Assembly (NCBI RefSeq): GCF_015352975.1
Contig: NZ_JACYIZ010000001.1
Coordinates: 620,001 to 684,000 of the forward strand
Direction: 5' to 3'
Origin: Aestuariimicrobium ganziense
Lineage (GTDB): Bacteria; Actinomycetota; Actinomycetes; Propionibacteriales; Propionibacteriaceae
DNA: 64,000 nucleotides
The stretch's first letter is position 1. Each line of letters opens with the position of its first letter. Made by a program: the position numbers and the translations under genes. Shown here piece by piece: positions 59,905-64,000 of the stretch. The notes under the pieces were generated by a model, which worked only from the letters and a program-made list of their open reading frames with translations, made no database searches and was not told the DNA's origin.

Positions 59905-60917
59905 ATCCCGGACCGCGCCTCGACGCCAGGCACCTGCCGCCCCTGCCCGCCAGTCGCGACGAGATGGTCGACGCCCTGGCCGCCCACCTCTACGGACGCG
60001 TCCCCCAGGTGACCAGGGAGGTGACGCTGGTCACGTCGGAGCCGCAGCAGCGTGCCTACGCCGGCAAGGCCACCCACCACCAGCTCAGGCTGTCACTCCC
60101 GACGCCAACCACCCCCTTCACGCTGCCGGTGACCCTGACGGTGCCCGACCAACCGGCCGGCCCGGCCGTGCTGCTGGTGAACTTCGGCGCCCTGCCCCAT
60201 GACTACTGCCCGATCGAGGAACTCGTCGATGCCGGGCTGACCGTGTGCGTGGTCGACTACCAGGCCGTGACCAGCGATGACGACGACTTCAGCGATGGCT
60301 TGGCCGGACACTTTCCCCACGCCCGCTCGTCCATGGGCAAGATCGCGCTGTGGGCGTGGGCGGCCAGTCGGGTGCTCGACCACCTCTCCAGGCGGGACGA
60401 CCTCGACCCCGCACAGGTCTGGGTGGCCGGGCACTCCCGGCTCGGCAAGACCGCACTCTGGGCCGCCGCGCAGGACGAACGTTTCGCTGGCGCCATCTCG
60501 AACGACTCCGGATGCAGCGGCGCCGCGCTGACCCGCGGCAACACCGGCGAACAGGTCAGCGACATCACCGGACGGTTCGGCCACTGGTTCCTCCCCGGCT
60601 ACGCAGACCGCGCGAACGATCCGTCCACGTTGCCGCTCGACCAGCACTGGCTGCTGGCTGCGATCGCTCCGCGCAGACTGTGCGTCGGCAGCGCGATCGA
60701 GGACGACTGGGCAGACCCGCTCAGTGAATACCTCGCCTGCGTCGCCGCCTCACCGGCTTGGGAGCGCCACGGGGCGGTCGGGCTGGGCGACACCTCGTCC
60801 TCGACACCCACTCTGGGCAACATCGGCGGCGGCCGTGTGCAGTACCACCTGCGCCCTGGCACGCACTTCCTCAGCCGCCAGGACTGGATGACATACCTGG
60901 CGGCCGTGCTCAGCTGA
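59901..60917 (+). CDS. CE15-like glucuronoyl/acyl esterase
   Basis: A 338-residue alpha/beta hydrolase. The nucleophile elbow is VWVAGHSRLGKTALW, followed by FAGAISNDSGCSGAAL, and the catalytic His lies in YHLRPGTHFLSRQDW. This layout (GHSRxGK...SGCxGA...H-x-L-x3-DW) matches bacterial CE15-type esterases. No signal peptide is seen, so it would act on imported or intracellular esters. Its GTG overlaps the phosphotransferase stop (GTGA), which suggests joint action on a sugar-derived substrate. Confidence 0.75.
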   Translation: MNPGPRLDARHLPPLPASRDEMVDALAAHLYGRVPQVTREVTLVTSEPQQRAYAGKATHHQLRLSLPTPTTPFTLPVTLTVPDQPAGPAVLLVNFGALPHDYCPIEELVDAGLTVCVVDYQAVTSDDDDFSDGLAGHFPHARSSMGKIALWAWAASRVLDHLSRRDDLDPAQVWVAGHSRLGKTALWAAAQDERFAGAISNDSGCSGAALTRGNTGEQVSDITGRFGHWFLPGYADRANDPSTLPLDQHWLLAAIAPRRLCVGSAIEDDWADPLSEYLACVAASPAWERHGAVGLGDTSSSTPTLGNIGGGRVQYHLRPGTHFLSRQDWMTYLAAVLS

Positions 60918-60919
60918 GG

Positions 60920-61954
60920 TCAGCTGCGCAACTGGCTCTCGAGCCCGGACTCGACCAGCGCGTTGTAGTCCTTGCTGACCTGCTCGTCGATCTGGTTGGG
61001 GTTGGTGACCAGGGTGACCATCAGCGCGAGGTTGTCATCGGTGCGCACCGAGATCATCACGTTGTAGAACACCGCCTGCGTGCCGTTGGTGCCGGTCGTG
61101 ACGCCCTGAATCGCTCCTGTGGCCACCGACAACGACGGATCGATGTCGTGCTCCTTGATCGTGCCCTTCTTGGGTGAGGTGAGCTTCGACTCGACCCGGT
61201 CGAGGGTTGCCTGCACCTCGGCCTTGCCGGTGCCCTTGTCGGACTTGAAGGTCTGCAGCAGCGCTGCGTGGCCGTCGGAGCTGACGACGATCGCGGTGTT
61301 GGCGTCGGGGCGGTCCTCGACCTTCCAGCCGGCCGGCAGTTCGACGGTGATGCCGCTGCCCAGCGTCACGCTGTCACCGCTGGTGGGTGGTTGGGTCGGC
61401 GACGGACTGTCGGTCGGAGCACCCGGCGTCGGCTCAGTCGAGGGCCCGGTCGGGGTCGGCGCCGTGGGCGTCGGCACGGTGATCGGCGGGTTCTGGGTGT
61501 CGACCGGATCCTTCTTGGTGGCGAACATGATGCCGACCGCGGCCAGCGCCACCACGACCAGACCGACCAGCACGTAGGTGATCAGCTTGCTGGACGAGCG
61601 CGCCGGTGGTGCGGCATGGCCCGGACCCGACTGTCCCCAACCGGGCTGGCCCTGCCCACCTTGGGGCGGACGCTGGCCGTACTGGGGCTGCTGGCCGTAC
61701 TGCTGCCCCTGGGCCTGCTGGGGGTACTGGCCCGGTTGGCCGGGCTGACCGTACTGGCCGGGCTGCTGGGCGCCGTACTGCTGCCCCCCGTACTGCTGCT
61801 GGGGTGCTTGCCCGTACTGGGGCTGCTGGCCGTACTGCGGCTGCTGGCCGTACTGGGGCTGCTGGCCGTACTGCGGCTGCTGGCCGTACTGGGGCTGCTG
61901 CCCGTGCGGGCCGGGCTGGTTCGGCTGACCGGGCTGGTTCGGGTACTGCGACAT
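60920..61954 (-). CDS. Membrane-anchored protein with QQPQYG repeats
   Basis: A 344-residue protein. Residues 1-110 are Gln/Tyr/Pro/Gly-rich, with five consecutive GQQPQY units. A membrane helix (LITYVLVGLVVVALAAVGIMF) and a Pro/Thr linker follow. The C-terminal outer domain (about 150 residues: GITVELPAGWKVEDR, ALLQTFKSDKGTG, VFYNVMISVRTDDNLAL) resembles PsbP/LpqN-like or DUF-type lipoprotein domains that read out as a single mixed fold. Function unknown. Its ATG overlaps the stop of the PrsW-like gene (TGATG), so they are expressed together. Confidence 0.7.
   Translation of the reverse strand: MSQYPNQPGQPNQPGPHGQQPQYGQQPQYGQQPQYGQQPQYGQQPQYGQAPQQQYGGQQYGAQQPGQYGQPGQPGQYPQQAQGQQYGQQPQYGQRPPQGGQGQPGWGQSGPGHAAPPARSSSKLITYVLVGLVVVALAAVGIMFATKKDPVDTQNPPITVPTPTAPTPTGPSTEPTPGAPTDSPSPTQPPTSGDSVTLGSGITVELPAGWKVEDRPDANTAIVVSSDGHAALLQTFKSDKGTGKAEVQATLDRVESKLTSPKKGTIKEHDIDPSLSVATGAIQGVTTGTNGTQAVFYNVMISVRTDDNLALMVTLVTNPNQIDEQVSKDYNALVESGLESQLRS
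61805..61912 (-). repeat. Tandem 18-bp repeats coding QQPQYG
   Basis: The unit CTGCTGGCCGTACTGGGG (plus strand, with C/G variants) repeats about five times in the N-terminal part of the gene. Alternate copies differ at one base. Confidence 0.75.
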
Positions 61955-63312
61955 CAGCGGGCCTCCTCGTCGTCCAGTCGCGCCTGCTCGGCCAAGTCCT
62001 CAGGGTCTCGTTGCACCGGTTCGGGATGGTCGAAACCGGTTGCGGTGAGCGGCTGGTCGGCGAGGGCCTCGGCCGAGGTCGCCTGGGCTGCCGGGGCGAC
62101 CGCCACCGCCGTCGCGGCTCCCGCACCGGCAGGCCGCAACGGAGCGTCGCCCGCCCGGTGGTGCAGCGAGTGGCCGCGGGTGGTGCGCACGGCAGTGCCA
62201 CAGGCGGAGCAGAACTCCGACTCAGCGAGCAGCGGCATCTCACAGTTGCCGCAGTGGTCGAGTTCGGCCTCCTCGCCGACACCGTGCTCGGTGTGGTGAC
62301 GGGCGGCGTTCTCGAGGGCCGCTTCCATCAGGCCGGTCTGCAGCACGCCGCGCACGCGGATCACCAGCACGGCGAGCAGCGCGAGGCCCCACAGCACCGA
62401 CAGCAGGATGCCGACCCACGGCGCCCCGATGAAGCCCAGCAGGTAGGTGCCGCCGAAGAACAGCACGTTCCAGCCGATGGCCTCGACCACGGCCAGGGCG
62501 TAGCGGGGGGTGAAGCCGTCGTAGCCTCGTCCCAGACCGGAGAACTCGGCACAGGCCAGACCGGTGGCCGTACCCACGACCAACGGCTTGATGAAGCCCT
62601 CGAGCACCAGCAGGGCCACCCAGGTCGAGGCCCCCTGCCCCGGGTCGGAGAAGCCTTCACCGAACAGTGACCAGTTCTTGACCAGGGTGTCGGCGGTCGA
62701 GAACGCCACGCCGGAGATGATGCCGAAGGTGAGACCGTCCATCAGGTCGTCAAACTCCGGTCGCGAGGCCAGCATCAACGGGCCGACCTGGCGGATCAGC
62801 TCACCGACGATGGGCACCAGCAGCACGGCGATGAGGGTGCCGGTGAGGCTGGGAGACAGTCCGCCACCGAGTTCGATCGCGCTGGTCAGCGGTCCCCGCA
62901 GGCCCACCCAAGCCGCCGTGAAGGCGACCGTCAGCACGAACGTGAGCACGAAGGCCAGGCCGGTGACCGGCACCGGGGCGTCCTCCCACAGGTTCACGTC
63001 GTAGAGGTAGACGATGTAGACGATCGGGATGGCGAAAGCAGCGATCATCAGTGCCACCGGCACCGCCCCCAGCAGTGCGGACACCACGGTGGCGGCCAGC
63101 GCGATCGCCAGGGCGATCTGGTAGGTGCGGGGACGCTCGGCGGCTCCCTTGGGCATGATCGTCGAGACCAGTCGCAGCGAGCGCACCTGCTCGTCCGGCT
63201 TGATCGCGTACGAGCGTCGGTTGACCGTGTCGGACGAGGTCTGGTCCTGCCCACAGGCGTGGCAGAAGTGACTCGCCTCGGGCAGCGCGGTGTCGCAACG
63301 AGGGCAGTCCAC
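61954..63312 (-). CDS. PrsW-like polytopic membrane protein with two zinc ribbons
   Basis: A 452-residue protein. Residues 1-25 are a zinc ribbon (CPRCDTALPEASHFCHACG). Eight or so helices follow, with the PrsW-like segment LVPIVGELIRQVGPLML and FDDLMDGLTFGIISGVAFS. A second zinc ribbon (CGNCEMPLLAESEFCSACG) and an Ala-rich acidic tail end the protein. PrsW site-1 proteases have Glu-Glu and Lys at the first motif, and here it reads GELIRQ, so the catalytic pair is incomplete. It may be an inactive relative. The start is a GTG with an AAGGAG site. Confidence 0.72.
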   Translation of the reverse strand: MDCPRCDTALPEASHFCHACGQDQTSSDTVNRRSYAIKPDEQVRSLRLVSTIMPKGAAERPRTYQIALAIALAATVVSALLGAVPVALMIAAFAIPIVYIVYLYDVNLWEDAPVPVTGLAFVLTFVLTVAFTAAWVGLRGPLTSAIELGGGLSPSLTGTLIAVLLVPIVGELIRQVGPLMLASRPEFDDLMDGLTFGIISGVAFSTADTLVKNWSLFGEGFSDPGQGASTWVALLVLEGFIKPLVVGTATGLACAEFSGLGRGYDGFTPRYALAVVEAIGWNVLFFGGTYLLGFIGAPWVGILLSVLWGLALLAVLVIRVRGVLQTGLMEAALENAARHHTEHGVGEEAELDHCGNCEMPLLAESEFCSACGTAVRTTRGHSLHHRAGDAPLRPAGAGAATAVAVAPAAQATSAEALADQPLTATGFDHPEPVQRDPEDLAEQARLDDEEAR

Positions 63313-63372
63313 GGGGCGCTCCTTCAGTTCGTGGCAGCTGTCAGGGCCCGTCCATTGTCGCGCAGGGCTGGG

Positions 63373-63999
63373 TCAGCCCGCAGCAGGCGAGCTGGACTGG
63401 ACGGCCACGCGACGCCACAGCAGCCGCCAGACCTGGTCGACCACCGCGGCCAGCTCACCGCGGGTGCCGGAGTTGTCGATGACGAGGCCAGCAGCCCGCA
63501 ACCGTTGCCCACGGGTGGTCTGGCTGGCCAGGCGTGCGCTCACCTCGTCGTCACTGAAGCCGTTGCGTTGGCGCAGGCGGTCGCTCTGCAGCCAGACCGG
63601 CAGGTCGACCACCGCGACCAGATCGAACGAGTGCTGCTGCTGGGTCTCGACCAGCAGCGGGATCATCTGCACGACCACCTCGGCCTCGGACTCGCGCTCG
63701 AGTTCGGCGGCGCGAGCACGCACCCTGGGGTGGATGATCGCCTCGAGGTCGGCCCGGGCGGCGGGGTCGGGGAAGACCAACGCCCCGAGCGCTGGGCGAT
63801 CGAGGGTGCCGTCGGCGCTGATGACCGAGGGGCCGAAGCGCTCGGCGACGGCCTGCAGTCCGTCAGTGCCGGCGGCCACCACCTCGCGGGCCAGCAGGTC
63901 GGAGTCGATCACCTGGGCACCGTGGGCGCTGAGCAGGTTGGCGACGGTCGACTTGCCCGAGGCGATCCCCCCGGTCAGGCCCACGCGCAGTCGTCCCAT
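63373..63999 (-). CDS. coaE: Dephospho-CoA kinase
   Basis: A 208-residue kinase with the P-loop VGLTGGIASGKSTVANLL, DSDLLAREVV, and PRVRARAAELERE. It carries out the last step of coenzyme A synthesis, phosphorylating dephospho-CoA. The ATG lies one base inside the right edge; the N-terminal MGRLRVGLTGG is a normal start for the family, so the gene is probably complete. It is followed by a 60-bp gap and the PrsW-like gene. Confidence 0.95.
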   Translation of the reverse strand: MGRLRVGLTGGIASGKSTVANLLSAHGAQVIDSDLLAREVVAAGTDGLQAVAERFGPSVISADGTLDRPALGALVFPDPAARADLEAIIHPRVRARAAELERESEAEVVVQMIPLLVETQQQHSFDLVAVVDLPVWLQSDRLRQRNGFSDDEVSARLASQTTRGQRLRAAGLVIDNSGTRGELAAVVDQVWRLLWRRVAVQSSSPAAG

Positions 64000-64000
64000 G

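Overview
The window is high-GC actinobacterial chromosome. Markers are RbpA, WhiA, OpcA, the SufR-SufBD-Rieske-SufCSU-SufT order, a mycothiol-dependent-enzyme-like protein and heavy GTG start use. The gene set and order would fit the Propionibacteriales, but no rRNA is present to fix the genus. No tRNA, rRNA or CRISPR array was seen. About 18 genes carry a TANNNT-like -10 hexamer 6-9 nt before the start codon, so leaderless transcripts appear common.

Layout. 1-3750: SURF1 tail, atypical SDR reductase, RlmA-like methyltransferase, ABC exporter. 3751-4318: gene-free spacer with two copies of an 82-bp inverted-repeat element and a tandem repeat. 4319-8582: ABC-F ATPase, then a YbaB / WXG100 / WXG-effector-like / membrane protein operon. 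8609-15420: suf operon for Fe-S cluster assembly, with its sensor-repressor sufR first. 15494-20102: two NarL-type kinases divergent from one response regulator and an ABC-2 transporter. 20099-22014: heme A and heme O synthesis genes ctaA and ctaB, overlapping tail to tail. 22158-33753: central carbon cluster (tal, zwf, opcA, pgl / tpiA, pgk, gap) with rbpA, secG and whiA-yvcK-rapZ. 33806-41620: uvrC, a phosphatase, a Rieske lipoprotein, a MarR regulator beside a broken MFS gene, and uvrA. 41730-51016: a mycothiol-type enzyme and an MBL-fold hydrolase gene whose 3' end has been displaced by an accessory island. 51248-64000: hypothetical genes, aldo/keto reductase, terC with a probable Mn riboswitch, uvrB, repeat-rich surface-type proteins, a kinase-like/esterase pair, a PrsW-like membrane protein and coaE.

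The most notable region is 42998-50830. The MBL-fold gene is cut at its GDSLFPGG codons. Three alternative 3' ends of this gene occur in the window. Two sit directly before, and apparently translationally coupled to, cargo genes (a DUF6650-like gene and an HNH-like gene). The third, host-like end lies 7.8 kb downstream. Inside this island an ISL3-family element (44762-47609) has been interrupted in its transposase gene by a complete IS110-family element (44890-46290). The long 5' non-coding end of that IS110 element holds a readable bridge-RNA candidate: two guide-hairpin-guide loops whose guides match the actual target and the element's own ends.

The conserved cores work together as follows. 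Suf proteins supply Fe-S clusters under SufR control. CtaA, CtaB and SURF1 serve cytochrome oxidase. tal-zwf-opcA-pgl and tpiA-pgk-gap cover the pentose phosphate pathway and lower glycolysis. UvrA, UvrB and UvrC give nucleotide excision repair.
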